Shown here: positions 1 to 9,029 of the stretch, piece after piece
Numbering within the stretch: position 1 is the first letter of the stretch
How the letters are laid out: each line of letters opens with the position of its first letter
DNA from: a virus
Length of the DNA stretch: 40,309 nt
IMG/VR virus record: IMGVR_UViG_3300046167_000346
Coordinates: 1 to 40,309 of that record
Direction: 5' to 3' (one strand)
Notes under the pieces: model-generated
What the model saw: the letters and a program-made list of their open reading frames with translations, nothing else
Told to the model about the DNA's origin: nothing
Database searches by the model: none
Position numbers and translations under genes: made by a program

Positions 1-5
1 AACAG

Positions 6-143
6 ATGGCAAAAGCAGGGCTATACGCAAACATCCACAAGAAACGTAAATCAGGCAAGCCAATGAGAAAGAAGGGCGCAAAGGGCGCACCTACTGACAA
101 GGCTTTCAAGAAAGCGGCAAAGACAGCCAAGAAAAGAAAGTAA
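6..143 (+). CDS. small basic phage protein (45 aa)
   Basis: This 45-residue protein is very rich in Lys and Arg. It starts MAKAGLYANIHKKRKSGK and has a centre resembling MRKKGAKGAPT. I recognise this pattern as a small conserved protein that sits next to head-tail genes in many marine phages; its function is not known to me. The basic charge could suit nucleic-acid binding or packing inside the head, but that is inference. Across the circular junction the start lies three bases after the stop of the preceding gene (40003 onward), suggesting coupled translation. The next gene follows after 6 bases. Confidence 0.75.
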   Translation: MAKAGLYANIHKKRKSGKPMRKKGAKGAPTDKAFKKAAKTAKKRK

Positions 144-149
144 TAACCA

Positions 150-764
150 ATGAACAAAGGTGAAATCCGAGCACACTTTATTGCTCTTCTAAATCGTAGT
201 GACTGTTCGAATGCTTTGGCTGACACCTTCATTGATCAAGCAATCACTAGAATACAAAGACAGCTACGTGTCCCAGCAATGGAAAAGCAGAACCAATACA
301 ATGTGACATCCGCAACTGGTACATCCAAAGTAACAATACCAGCTGACACATTAGAGATCATTGAACTCTATTATGATGGTGACACGTTGGTTCGCATACC
401 ACTACATGAGATGATACAGCATCAAAAAACTGGAGAACTAGGGACACCAAAGTTCTTCTGCCGTGAGCAAGGTAATATCAAGATACACCCAATGCCCAGC
501 ACTGGGACTTTGTATCTAAATTACTATGCTGAACAAGAAGTCCTAACATCAGACAGCGACACGAATATGCTTACCACTATTGCTTCTGATCTTCTGACAT
601 ACACAGCACTGTCGTATGCCGCAGATTACTTCTTAGATGAACGTAGTGCAGTATTTGATGCAAAGTCTTCATCGTTTCTATTGGAGATACAGGAACACGC
701 AAACAGTGCTGAACAGTCTGGTATTAACCAAGTTGTGCGCCCTACTCACTATTATGAGGATTAA
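150..764 (+). CDS. head-tail adaptor protein
   Basis: The product is 204 aa and mostly helical with no signal peptide. Its N-terminus (ALADTFIDQAITRIQRQLRV) and the later YYAEQEVLTSDSDTN segment match the style of podoviral adaptor proteins that sit under the portal and join the head to the tail tube, as in the SU10-type adaptor family. Position supports this: it follows the capsid and head-completion genes across the circular junction and precedes the tail fibres. The assignment rests on remembered family pattern and order, not on a search. Confidence 0.65.
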   Translation: MNKGEIRAHFIALLNRSDCSNALADTFIDQAITRIQRQLRVPAMEKQNQYNVTSATGTSKVTIPADTLEIIELYYDGDTLVRIPLHEMIQHQKTGELGTPKFFCREQGNIKIHPMPSTGTLYLNYYAEQEVLTSDSDTNMLTTIASDLLTYTALSYAADYFLDERSAVFDAKSSSFLLEIQEHANSAEQSGINQVVRPTHYYED

Positions 765-767
765 ACA

Positions 768-1698
768 ATGGCTTCAAAAACCAGCTTTTACAATAGCTCT
801 GGAATCACAAATACACAATCAAACGCAATAGATGCGGCAGTCACAAACGCCGCCGCTTCAGCAACAGCCGCCGCCCTCAGTCAATCAAATGCCGCCGCAA
901 GTTCAGCTTCAGCCAGTGCTTCACTGTCTACAACAAATCAGTACAAAGCAGATGCCCTTGCCGCTAGTGTTTCTTCGGCATCTTCAGCATCTACTGCATC
1001 TTCAAAAGCCACAGAAGCCGCCGCATCAGCCGTAGCATCTGAAGCCAGTAGAGTTGCAAGTGCAAACTCAGCATCAGACGCCACTACCAAATGGTGCGGC
1101 TCAAGTTACTTTAGCGACAGCACAAGTTGCCCTAGCAACAACCCAAGCAAACAATTCGGCTACTTCAGCATCAACTTCAGCAACAAAAGCCTCTGAATCA
1201 TCGACTTCAGCCGCCAGTGCGGTAACAGCAAAAACAGATGCTGAAACTGCACAAGTGGCATCCGAAGCCGCCCGTGATGCGTCTATAGTTGCAAGGGACG
1301 CATCCATTGCGGCACAATCTTCAGCGGCACTAAAGGCTAACAATCTGTCTGACCTAGCAAACGCTGGGACTGCAAGAACAAACTTAGGTCTAGGTACAGC
1401 GGCAACTACAGCCGCTACGGATTATGCAACGGCATCTCACGTTCACGCCTTCGCCTCTCTAACAGGAAAGCCGACTACATTAGCTGGCTATGGAATTACT
1501 GACAGTTTCTTTGATGGTGCTTACGCATCACTATCGGGCAAGCCGACACTAGGAACTGCCGCCGCAACAGCGTCCTCAGACTACGCTACAGCGGCTCAAG
1601 GAACTAAAGCTGACACGGCTCACGGGTGGGGAAACCACGCTACTGCTGGATACGGAACAACTGACGAAGCATTGGCTTTGAGTATAGCATTAGGATAA
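768..1698 (+). CDS. tail fibre, Ala/Ser-rich (one frameshift)
   Basis: A structural fibre protein of about 309 aa after correction. The first two thirds are almost entirely Ala, Ser and Thr with regular small-residue spacing, expected of an elongated trimeric shaft. The C-terminal part has the phage-fibre pattern ASHVHAFASLTGKPTTLAGYG and a second SLSGKPT repeat. The frame breaks at about 1089-1091, where three A residues occur; with two, the reading continues as DATTNGAAQVTLATAQVALA, matching the preceding repeat style. Correcting one base makes the span a multiple of three. I treat it as one gene with a likely sequence error. Confidence 0.7.
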
Positions 1699-1704
1699 TC
1701 AAAA

Positions 1705-2013
1705 ATGGCAAATACGTTTAAGAACTACACAAGTGCATCTGTCGGTACAGGTGCAACTACAACATACACAGTCCCATCGTCTACGACCTCAGTAATGATT
1801 GGATGTAACTTAGCAAACCGAACAACGTCACAGATTAAAGTGGATGTCCAAGCGGCTGGTGCATACGTCATCAAAGGTGCACCGATACCCTCTGGTTCTG
1901 CTCTATCAGTCTTGGATGGTAAGATCATCTTAGAGACTACAGACACAGTTGTTGTAACATCAGACACTGCATCATCTTGTGACGTTATAGTGAGTGTATT
2001 GGAGCAAACATAA
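1705..2013 (+). CDS. small tail-associated protein
   Basis: 102 aa, beta-rich, with many Thr/Ser/Val and no signal peptide (SASVGTGATTTYTVPSS, then PIPSGSALSVLDGKIILE). This looks like the small virion proteins found between fibre genes in marine podoviruses and cyanophages. It is probably a fibre or baseplate accessory, but no enzymatic motif is visible. It begins 6 bases after the preceding fibre gene and ends just before the next fibre, consistent with one late transcript. Confidence 0.6.
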   Translation: MANTFKNYTSASVGTGATTTYTVPSSTTSVMIGCNLANRTTSQIKVDVQAAGAYVIKGAPIPSGSALSVLDGKIILETTDTVVVTSDTASSCDVIVSVLEQT

Positions 2014-2014
2014 T

Positions 2015-3337
2015 ATGGCTGGATATATAGGAAGTAAATCATCTGTCACACTTGTTGATGGATACTCGGAAGCTGAAGCTGATGCTGAGTTCGTAAATGA
2101 CCCTAATGGTGCTATAACAGTTAGTGGCTCTAATGTTGGTATTGGGACGAGTTCAACAGACAACAAGGTGAACATTCAAGAAAGTGCCTTGGCTGGACGT
2201 GGTGCATCTAATGGTAATACTAGCATGACACTTGAACACGCCACTGATACAGGTATTCAGTTTTTTAGTGCAGGTCAAACTCAGTTACGTTTTGGTGATG
2301 CCGCATCCACAGGTGCAGGTTCTATTATATATGAACATGCTACAGACAAGTTAAGACTAAACACTGGTTCATTGACTACATTTGAAGATGGTGGTGTAGA
2401 ACGTATGCGCATAGACTCGTCAGGTAACGTTGGTATTGGGACTAGTAGTGGCACTGCTCCTTTAGAAATATCAAACTCTGCTACAAACTCATTAAGAATA
2501 CATCGTGACTTTGCCACAAATAGTGCAAGTTCTGCTACTATACGTTTTGCAGGTGATGATAGTGTAGGAAACGTAACAGACTATGCTGAAATTAGGTCAT
2601 TTACAGAAGTTGTAACGAATGGGTCTGAAGCGGGTGCATTGTTGTTTGGTACTCTTAGTAGTGGTTCAGTTACAGAACGTATGCGCATCGACTCGTCAGG
2701 CAACTTGTTGGTGGGTGCGGTAGCATCAAAAAGTAATATTGCAAAATCATTTATAGAGTATAGCAGTGCTTCTCAATACGGCCTTGAAATTCATGCTACA
2801 TCAGCTTCTGTCCCAGCTACTCAAATTGCGTTTTACCAAAACAATAACTATGTAGGTGCTGTTCAATCTACCGCAAGCGCAACATCCTACACCACCTCTT
2901 CAGACTACAGGCTTAAAGAAGCATGGCTTCCAATGGCGGGAGCTTCTGAAAGAGTACAAGCACTTAAGCCTATCAACTTCGCATGGAAAGTAGATGGAAG
3001 CCGTGTAGATGGTTTCTTAGCTCACGAAGTACAAGAAGTAGTTCCAGAAGCGGCTACAGGTGCTAAAGACGCAATGCGTGACGAAGAGTACGAAGTAACT
3101 CCAGCAGTCTACGAAGATGTTGTTATCCCTGCTGTACTTGACGAAGAAGGTACTGAAGTTGAAGCTGAACGAACAGAGCAAACACTTGTTACTGAAGCTG
3201 TCATGGGTACTCGTAGTGTCCCTGATTACCAAGGCATAGACCAAAGCAAGTTAGTGCCATTACTTACAGCCGCACTACAAGAAGCATTAACAGAAATAGC
3301 ATCCCTAAAGACTAGGGTAGAAGCATTGGAGGCTTAA
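2015..3337 (+). CDS. tail fibre/spike with C-terminal S74 chaperone
   Basis: 440 aa. The N-terminus begins MAGYIGSKSS, probably a docking segment. The middle carries repeated ERMRIDSSGNVGIGTSS-type units (near residues 130-150 and 220-240), typical of beta-structured fibre shafts. The C-terminal 130 residues are a peptidase_S74 intramolecular chaperone: TSSDYRLKEAW contains the Ser of the self-cleavage site and the following Lys, and GFLAHEVQEVVPEA is the usual second block. Such domains help trimers fold and then cut themselves off. The ATG at 2015 is chosen over an upstream in-frame one at 1994 because that one overlaps the previous gene. Confidence 0.85.
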   Translation: MAGYIGSKSSVTLVDGYSEAEADAEFVNDPNGAITVSGSNVGIGTSSTDNKVNIQESALAGRGASNGNTSMTLEHATDTGIQFFSAGQTQLRFGDAASTGAGSIIYEHATDKLRLNTGSLTTFEDGGVERMRIDSSGNVGIGTSSGTAPLEISNSATNSLRIHRDFATNSASSATIRFAGDDSVGNVTDYAEIRSFTEVVTNGSEAGALLFGTLSSGSVTERMRIDSSGNLLVGAVASKSNIAKSFIEYSSASQYGLEIHATSASVPATQIAFYQNNNYVGAVQSTASATSYTTSSDYRLKEAWLPMAGASERVQALKPINFAWKVDGSRVDGFLAHEVQEVVPEAATGAKDAMRDEEYEVTPAVYEDVVIPAVLDEEGTEVEAERTEQTLVTEAVMGTRSVPDYQGIDQSKLVPLLTAALQEALTEIASLKTRVEALEA

Positions 3338-3341
3338 TCAC

Positions 3342-4512
3342 ATGTCAGGTTACATAGGCACACAGCCAGTACCACAAGGCCACGCAGACAAGGGATAGCT
3401 TCACAGCTACATCTGGGCAGACATCGTTTGCTACAGGTGGTTATACTCCTAACTTCCTAGACGTATATCTCAATGGAGTTAAGTTAGCATCCGCAGACTA
3501 CACAGCTGCGAATGGCTCAGATGTTGTCTTAGCATCAGGTGCGGCTACAGGTGACATCCTAGAGGTTGTTGCTTACACAGCATTTGATACAGCTAATGTA
3601 ACAGGTGCAACTAACTTTACAGTCACTGGTGCGTTCACCTCGCAAGGCATTGACGACAATGGTAACGCCACAGCAATCACGATTACAAGTGATGAGGACG
3701 TTTTAATCTCAACTACGAATATTAATCCTCACTCAGATGGTAGTGGCATTGCTCTAAAAGAAAGTGCAGGGGTTTTAATTGGCGTTGATGGAACTCATGC
3801 AATAATTGCCGCAAGACACAACTCAGATGGTGAAGTAATTAGAATACAAAAAGACAACTCAACTGTAGGTGTTATTGGTACACAAGGAAGCAGACTAAGC
3901 ATTGGCTCTGGTGATGTTAACTTAAACTTTAACGCCTCTGCAAACTCTATGTATCCTATATCTGACCCTGCCGCTGGTACATTATCCTCTGGAATTGTTG
4001 ACTTAGGTGCGGCTTTAGCAACATTCAAAGACGCTTACCTATCAGGCGGTGTATACCTCGGCGGTACTGGGTCGGCCAATAAGTTGGAAGATTATGAAGA
4101 GGGAACTTGCAATTTAACAATTAAAGATAGCAGTAATAACTCTGCTACAATGACAAGTTATGTGTGTAGATATGTTAAAATTGGTTCTTTAGTACATGTA
4201 ACTGGAACATTAACTTGGAGTTCTACTTCTGCATTAAATACCTCAAGAATACAAATACATGGATTACCTTTTGCCGCCGCACCAAGCGTAAGTGGTGGAA
4301 CATATCGTTCTCCCGTTTCAAATGGAACTTCAACATCTGGTAGTTTTACTATTCCAAGAGAAGAGATAGCATTTGGTATTGACCCTAATGCTAATTTTAT
4401 TTGGGGTTCTCATGCAACTGGCAATAATGTTGACGGCAGTTTAACAAAATCTCAATTAGGAACAAGTGGTACTCTTTATTCTTTACAAGCAATATACGAA
4501 GCAAATGCATAA
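3342..4512 (+). CDS. tail fibre (one frameshift)
   Basis: About 389 aa after correction. The protein begins MSGYIGTQPVPQ, like the MAGYIG start of the fibre just upstream. The frame stops after 18 codons, but an extra G at 3378-3379 explains this: with it removed the reading continues without interruption to 4512 (RDSFTATSGQTSFATGGYTP, later DVYLNGVKLASADYTA). That text is the fibre-repeat domain common in marine phages. The last 180 residues are a likely receptor-binding or beta-sandwich tip. One base corrected makes the length a multiple of three. Confidence 0.7.
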
Positions 4513-4576
4513 CCCACTGCATAGCTTTGGGTTGGACAGGTGGCAATAACGCCACGATAAACTAAAGGAGGCCAAT

Positions 4577-4855
4577 ATGGCACTAACAGAAACACAAGTT
4601 GAAGATAAGATTGAAGTCGTAGGAGATCACAAGCATGTGCAAGTTCGTACAGCTACAGTGATAGCTAGAGATGGGGCAGAGATCAGCAGATCATTCCATC
4701 GTCACTCATTAGCTTGCTCAACTAAATCAGGTGATACATGGGGTGACACTGACATCTCAGGTGAGTCAACAGAAGTACAAGCAATATGCAATGCTGTTTG
4801 GACAGACGCAGTGAAGACTGCATATCAAACAGCTATGGATGCAGCAGAAATATAA
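4577..4855 (+). CDS. conserved small phage protein (92 aa)
   Basis: 92 aa, soluble, beginning MALTETQVEDKIEVVGDHKH. A strong Shine-Dalgarno (AAAGGAGG) lies 6 bases before the ATG, and two small hairpins (4511-4533 and 4540-4555) precede it. I recognise the general pattern as a small protein encoded among tail-fibre genes of marine phages, probably a fibre-associated or assembly factor; its precise role is unknown to me. Confidence 0.6.
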   Translation: MALTETQVEDKIEVVGDHKHVQVRTATVIARDGAEISRSFHRHSLACSTKSGDTWGDTDISGESTEVQAICNAVWTDAVKTAYQTAMDAAEI

Positions 4856-4868
4856 AGGGGTTATCTAA

Positions 4869-5759
4869 ATGACTAAAGCTAGACAATTAGCAGACTTGGG
4901 TAACGCCTATGACGATGGGGCTTTGTCGAACAGAAATCTTATAATCAATGGTGGGTTTAATGTATGGCAAAGAGGCACTAGTTTTAGTAACTTTAATCAT
5001 GCATATAGCACAGACCGTTGGAAATTATCTGCGTCTTCCTCAGCAAGTGTTAATAAAACGTCAGATGCTATTTACGGAAACGTGTGTCAAATTACACTAG
5101 GCTCAACGGACACTAATTTTGTGCAGATTGTTGAAAATTTAGATGGTTTCATGGCAAATAAAGATATGACTTTAAGTTTTTGGGTTAAGTCCTCAACCAT
5201 TACGTCTTCACATTGCGTTGCTTATAACGGCTCTGGTTTTACGCATGATGTTGCCTATAACGTAAGTGGGAGTTGGACTAAGGTCGTACTAAACTTTAAT
5301 ACTGGCAGTACTTATACGGCAGGTACATCATTCAGTCTTTATCTGCTTAGAAGTTCTAACACCACAGGGGTTATAGAGTTTGCCCAAGTCCAACTAGAAG
5401 TAGGTGACACTGCTACTCCATTCGAGCATAGGTCATACGGAGATGAACTGGCGAAGTGCCAGAGGTATTATGAAAAAATCTACCTGCATGATACTTACCG
5501 CCTAAATGGGGTTGCTTGGTCTGCCGATAGTCAAAATATCTCTTTTCCTTTTACAGTTACAAAAAGAGTTTCACCATCTATATCAGTACCATCTATTGGA
5601 GAGGTATTTACAGGGTCTTGGGTAACTCCAACACTTGCTGAAATAACTGGAGCAACAATTAATGGAGGCACTCTAAACATTAAAAAGACGGGAAGTTACA
5701 CTGTTAAGTATGGGTATTTTATTAGGTATCAAGACATTAGAATTGATTCGGAGTTATAA
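4869..5759 (+). CDS. tail fibre / carbohydrate-binding tail protein
   Basis: 296 aa. It contains NLIINGGFNVWQRGTSF and YSTDRWKLS, the hallmark start of a phage tail domain with a carbohydrate-binding-like beta sandwich, then FAQVQLEVGDTATPFEHRSYGDELAKCQRYY, the conserved end of that domain. The last 90 residues are a variable tip, probably receptor contact. It starts 13 bases after the previous gene with a GGGG-rich ribosome site. Confidence 0.75.
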   Translation: MTKARQLADLGNAYDDGALSNRNLIINGGFNVWQRGTSFSNFNHAYSTDRWKLSASSSASVNKTSDAIYGNVCQITLGSTDTNFVQIVENLDGFMANKDMTLSFWVKSSTITSSHCVAYNGSGFTHDVAYNVSGSWTKVVLNFNTGSTYTAGTSFSLYLLRSSNTTGVIEFAQVQLEVGDTATPFEHRSYGDELAKCQRYYEKIYLHDTYRLNGVAWSADSQNISFPFTVTKRVSPSISVPSIGEVFTGSWVTPTLAEITGATINGGTLNIKKTGSYTVKYGYFIRYQDIRIDSEL

Positions 5760-5761
5760 TC

Positions 5762-5947
5762 ATGGAAAATAATATGAACATTACATCAGCACAATATGTT
5801 GCAGACATAGATGACAGTAACTCTTCAGTCAAAGCAACAATAGACGGACAAGAGTTATTCGTCCCATTAGACCCAGCCAATCGTCACTACGCAGAAATCC
5901 TACGCCAAGTCGAAGCTGGTACTCTGACAGTTGCGGATGCTGAATGA
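5762..5947 (+). CDS. small hypothetical protein (61 aa)
   Basis: 61 aa, acidic, beginning MENNMNITSAQYVADIDDSN and ending with TVADAE. It resembles short phage proteins that accompany fibre genes (QELFVPLDPANRHYAEILRQV looks like a small folded unit). The start follows the previous stop by 2 bases and the stop overlaps the next ATG, so translation is likely coupled. Function unknown. Confidence 0.5.
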   Translation: MENNMNITSAQYVADIDDSNSSVKATIDGQELFVPLDPANRHYAEILRQVEAGTLTVADAE

Positions 5948-6216
5948 TGACAGACACTGATGGCTGGCACATAGCCAAGAGTGTCCCTGTCACCCTGCTC
6001 CTCGGCCTAATCACTCAGGCTGGAGCAATAGTCTGGACTGTCTCAATGATGATGGCAGACATCCAAGAAAATCAAACAGACATCGTTGAGTTCGGACAAC
6101 GTATATCTAAAGTAGAACAGCTGGTACAATCCCAAGCTGTCTCAATGGCACGAATAGACGTGAACATAGAGCACATCCGCACATCAGTTGAAAAGATGGC
6201 AGACCGCGATGGTTAG
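5944..6216 (+). CDS. membrane protein with coiled coil, spanin- or holin-like
   Basis: 90 aa. An N-terminal membrane segment (about residues 12-36, VPVTLLLGLITQAGAIVWTV) is followed by a heptad-like region of about 50 residues. This matches an inner-membrane spanin (Rz-like) or a small holin accessory. The gene overlaps the following lipoprotein gene (start 6209), an arrangement typical of inner/outer spanin pairs. The endolysin lies about 3 kb downstream in the same block, so a lysis role is reasonable but not proven. Confidence 0.5.
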   Translation: MMTDTDGWHIAKSVPVTLLLGLITQAGAIVWTVSMMMADIQENQTDIVEFGQRISKVEQLVQSQAVSMARIDVNIEHIRTSVEKMADRDG

Positions 6217-6460
6217 GCTTGTCCTAGCACTAGCAACCTTACTCACAACAACAGCCTGTATTCCCGAAATCTATGTAGACACTCCGATAGCCTTTCCGTC
6301 GAGTTGTCCTCATGGAGATACAGTATGTGAACGTAACCTTAACGCACAGACACTGGCCTACATCGGTCACAAGGATGCGGCTACAAAGCTGATGTGCAGT
6401 GATTACAAAGTAGAGAAAGTTATGGTTGAAGAATGTGGAAACTATTCGCCCCTATATTAA
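6209..6460 (+). CDS. small lipoprotein, possible outer spanin
   Basis: 83 aa. It starts MVRLVLALATLLTTTAC, a hydrophobic signal with a lipobox-like TTAC, so the mature protein would be lipid-anchored from Cys17. Four more Cys follow. The ATG at 6209 overlaps the end of the preceding membrane gene; an in-frame ATG at 6188 would add seven residues before the signal and is less likely. Overlap with an N-anchored coiled-coil gene suggests an o-spanin, although it lacks the proline richness usual for Rz1. Confidence 0.5.
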   Translation: MVRLVLALATLLTTTACIPEIYVDTPIAFPSSCPHGDTVCERNLNAQTLAYIGHKDAATKLMCSDYKVEKVMVEECGNYSPLY

Positions 6461-7203
6461 TACTGTTGGCAAGCCCAGCGTATGCAAATGACATCAACGG
6501 AGACTTCAGTAACAACTACCAAGACTCCGCTGTCGATAGTAACAATGCGACAACTAACGAAACCAACAATTACAATGCGGCTGGGGCTTCTCAGGCCGCA
6601 CCTGTAATGTCTTCCATTGCACCTACAGTTATGGGCGGTGGTGGTAACGATAGTTGTCTATTACCCACTACCAACGGAATCCAGATGACAATGTTTGGTT
6701 TCTCACAAGGCAGTATGCAACAGGATGAGCACTGTAACCGCCGCAAGAACGCCCGACTACTAGGAACACCACAGCAAATTGGAGGTCTGGGATTACAGGT
6801 CTCAGCCATATCAGTCCTGTGTAGTTCGCCAGCCACACCAAAAACCAAAGATGGCGAAGGTGGGCAGAGTGTATTTAAAAGTATGATGTTAGCCTCGACG
6901 CCCTGTCCTATCATGGATGTGGTCACTGGTAAAATCCTAATGGGTAAAGCGGCAATTGATAAATACAGAGAACACCCAGAGGTATACATTGTTGGTTATG
7001 AGACTGACAAAGTATTCTGGGACACTCTGCTCAGAATTGGAGAAGATTTAAGTGATGAAGAAACAAAAGCAAAGGTTGCTACTGTTAGCGACAACCGCAC
7101 TATTAGTCAGCGGTTCCGCAGTACACGCAGAGTCATATCAGCCACCAGCGGAGTACAGCCAGACAGGGGCACAGAAGATAACGGAACTCAAGGGAACGAT
7201 TGA
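6433..7203 (+). CDS. exported protein of unknown function
   Basis: 256 aa. It has a clean signal peptide (MWKLFAPILILLASPAYA, cut before ND). An Asn/Ser/Thr-rich segment follows, then a Gly-rich stretch and a compact domain with six Cys (near residues 74-165). I do not recognise the family. The last 50 codons run through the signal peptide of the next gene in another frame (152-base overlap) and look less protein-like, so the true end may be near 7050 with an undetected indel. Export suggests a periplasmic or envelope role. Confidence 0.55.
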   Translation: MWKLFAPILILLASPAYANDINGDFSNNYQDSAVDSNNATTNETNNYNAAGASQAAPVMSSIAPTVMGGGGNDSCLLPTTNGIQMTMFGFSQGSMQQDEHCNRRKNARLLGTPQQIGGLGLQVSAISVLCSSPATPKTKDGEGGQSVFKSMMLASTPCPIMDVVTGKILMGKAAIDKYREHPEVYIVGYETDKVFWDTLLRIGEDLSDEETKAKVATVSDNRTISQRFRSTRRVISATSGVQPDRGTEDNGTQGND

Positions 7204-7897
7204 CATCATCAATAACAAACTGCTTGCGAGTGGACAGCTGGTCAATGGTGCAGTTGGATACGCAACAGTTGGACGTGTGGTCATCGACGACGCACTAGAT
7301 GATGGTAAGATAACAAATGCCCAGTTTGTTGCCTACGAGGCCGCTTTAGATAAGGTAGTTGCACACGACTATGCTACAGCACAAGATGCTAAACAGTTGT
7401 TTACTCAAGAGCACACAGCGGCAATGAACCAATTGACACTAGCTGTTGACCTACTGACATCAGCAACATCTGTATTAGCTACAGCTACATCAGTCTCCGC
7501 AGTCGCGGCTGAAGCTGACACCAAGCCAGAACAGGTAGCACTGCAAGGTATGCTTCAAACAGACGAGTATTCGATACAGGCATCTGAAGTTGCTACATAC
7601 AACGATGCAGTTGATAACGTAGAGAAGTACGCACAGCAAGCTGGTGCATTTATGGCGGCGGCAAACAACAGTGATCTAACTGCTTCTATAGACAGCTACA
7701 CAGCCACTAATAATCTAGTTGCTGGTAACTACACAGCCATCACGTACACACAGAATGTAGATGAGTTTGTTATCACATGGTCTGGCAATGGTACTGGTTG
7801 GTCTGGTTATCTAACAGATGACATGAAGGATGCTACAGCCATCTATGGTGCGAACACCTACATGCAACAACATGGAACACCAATCAAGGACATGTAA
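7052..7897 (+). CDS. exported alpha-helical protein of unknown function
   Basis: 281 aa. A strong Sec signal peptide (KKQKQRLLLLATTALLVSG, cut after VHA) precedes a mostly helical, Ala/Thr-rich mature protein with no enzyme motif. The region of residues 90-150 is low-complexity helix. It lies in a run of exported and membrane proteins before the lysis genes, so it may act in the periplasm of the infected host. I do not recognise it. Confidence 0.6.
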   Translation: MMKKQKQRLLLLATTALLVSGSAVHAESYQPPAEYSQTGAQKITELKGTIDIINNKLLASGQLVNGAVGYATVGRVVIDDALDDGKITNAQFVAYEAALDKVVAHDYATAQDAKQLFTQEHTAAMNQLTLAVDLLTSATSVLATATSVSAVAAEADTKPEQVALQGMLQTDEYSIQASEVATYNDAVDNVEKYAQQAGAFMAAANNSDLTASIDSYTATNNLVAGNYTAITYTQNVDEFVITWSGNGTGWSGYLTDDMKDATAIYGANTYMQQHGTPIKDM

Positions 7898-7900
7898 TCA

Positions 7901-8353
7901 ATGGAAGACACAGAACTAAAGGTTGGCGGTTTCACCTTCAAAGGGTGGTACATAGCGGCGGCCTTGCCAATACTGTCTGCAATCAGCGGCGGTATCTACT
8001 ATGGGTATGACACCCTCAATCGCTTCTATGCGGTAGAGACTGGAATTGATCTTGTGACGACTGAAGCTGACATGTTCAACGTCAGAGCCACAGATTTCAA
8101 CTCACGCATACAGGCACTGGAACAGGCGGTACAGGATAATGATGTTAGAGGTCTTAACACGCGGCTATCGACGATTAGTACGCAAATGCAAACAATACTG
8201 GAGCAACAGAAAGAACTTCTGGACTTACGTTCTAAAGTTGAAAAGTCGAGTACAATCACGGATCAGATCGGCGATAAGCTGGATGTCTACCAGACTGAGA
8301 TAGACGACATCTGGAAGGCTTATGACAGTCTTGCCAGCAATCCATTAAACTAA
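7901..8353 (+). CDS. single-pass membrane protein with coiled coil
   Basis: 150 aa. A membrane segment near residues 16-35 (WYIAAALPILSAISGGIYYG) is followed by about 100 residues of heptad-like sequence (RIQALEQAVQ, then MQTILEQQKELLDLRSKVEK). The topology resembles an i-spanin or an inner-membrane scaffold. It begins 3 bases after the previous stop. With the pair at 5944-6460 there are two spanin-like candidates, and the sequence alone does not decide between them. Confidence 0.5.
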   Translation: MEDTELKVGGFTFKGWYIAAALPILSAISGGIYYGYDTLNRFYAVETGIDLVTTEADMFNVRATDFNSRIQALEQAVQDNDVRGLNTRLSTISTQMQTILEQQKELLDLRSKVEKSSTITDQIGDKLDVYQTEIDDIWKAYDSLASNPLN

Positions 8354-8364
8354 GGATTAGACAT

Positions 8365-8682
8365 ATGACAGAGTTTGAAAAAGCAGACGTTGATGGCAGT
8401 GGTGCTATAGACAAGACCGAGTGGGACAAACTGTTACTCGATGACAAGAGAATGCAAATTGAAGATGAGAACAGCAAAAGAGATCAACAGCGTAAGATGG
8501 TGTGGTTCTCATTAGCTGGCCTATTGCTTTACCCTGTGATGATCATTGGTTGTAACGTAGTTGGGCAAACAGTAGCCTCTGAAAACCTCACAGCTATTGC
8601 ACCTACTTACTGCATAGCAGTTGTCGGTATAGTCACAGCTTTCTTTGGTTTTACTAATATCAAAAAGAAGGATGATTACTGA
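8365..8682 (+). CDS. EF-hand membrane protein, holin candidate
   Basis: 105 aa. Residues 8-19 form a canonical EF-hand loop (DVDGSGAIDKTE: Asp, Asp and Ser at loop positions 1, 3 and 5, Glu at 12). A basic linker and two membrane segments follow (about residues 46-66 and 73-97). EF-hand plus two membrane helices next to a lysozyme gene occurs in marine phages and suggests a calcium-sensing holin or regulator; this role is inference. The stop overlaps the next ATG. Confidence 0.6.
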   Translation: MTEFEKADVDGSGAIDKTEWDKLLLDDKRMQIEDENSKRDQQRKMVWFSLAGLLLYPVMIIGCNVVGQTVASENLTAIAPTYCIAVVGIVTAFFGFTNIKKKDDY

Positions 8683-9029
8683 TGATGGGACTAGGATTAT
8701 TAGGTAAGGTCGCTGACCTTGCTGGTGCAGTCATAGATTCAAAGACTGTTGTTAAGAAGGCTGAAGCCGAAACCAAAATGAAGATTGCCACTGGTGAGAT
8801 CAGCTGGGAACAAGCGGCTATCAAAGCCAGTGACAACAGCTGGAAAGACGAGGCGTGGACTGTATGCTTCATAGCTATTGTCGCTTGCTCGTTTGTACCA
8901 CCTCTACAGCCATACATGAAGGAAGGCTTTGCCAACCTAGAAGCCGCACCACAGTGGTTTCAGTGGTCACTATACGCATCTATAGCCGCCAGTTTTGGCA
9001 TAAGAACTATGAAAGGCTTCAAGAAATGA
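8682..9029 (+). CDS. holin, GTA 3TM type
   Basis: 115 aa. An amphipathic N-terminus is followed by ISWEQAAIKASDNSWKDEAW, then a membrane segment (TVCFIAIVACSFVPPL), a loop and another membrane segment (WSLYASIAASFGI). The SWKDEAW block before the membrane segment is characteristic of the GTA_holin_3TM family. Two adjacent ATGs are possible starts (8682 or 8685). The stop overlaps the endolysin ATG, matching a holin-endolysin pair. Confidence 0.7.
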   Translation: MMGLGLLGKVADLAGAVIDSKTVVKKAEAETKMKIATGEISWEQAAIKASDNSWKDEAWTVCFIAIVACSFVPPLQPYMKEGFANLEAAPQWFQWSLYASIAASFGIRTMKGFKK

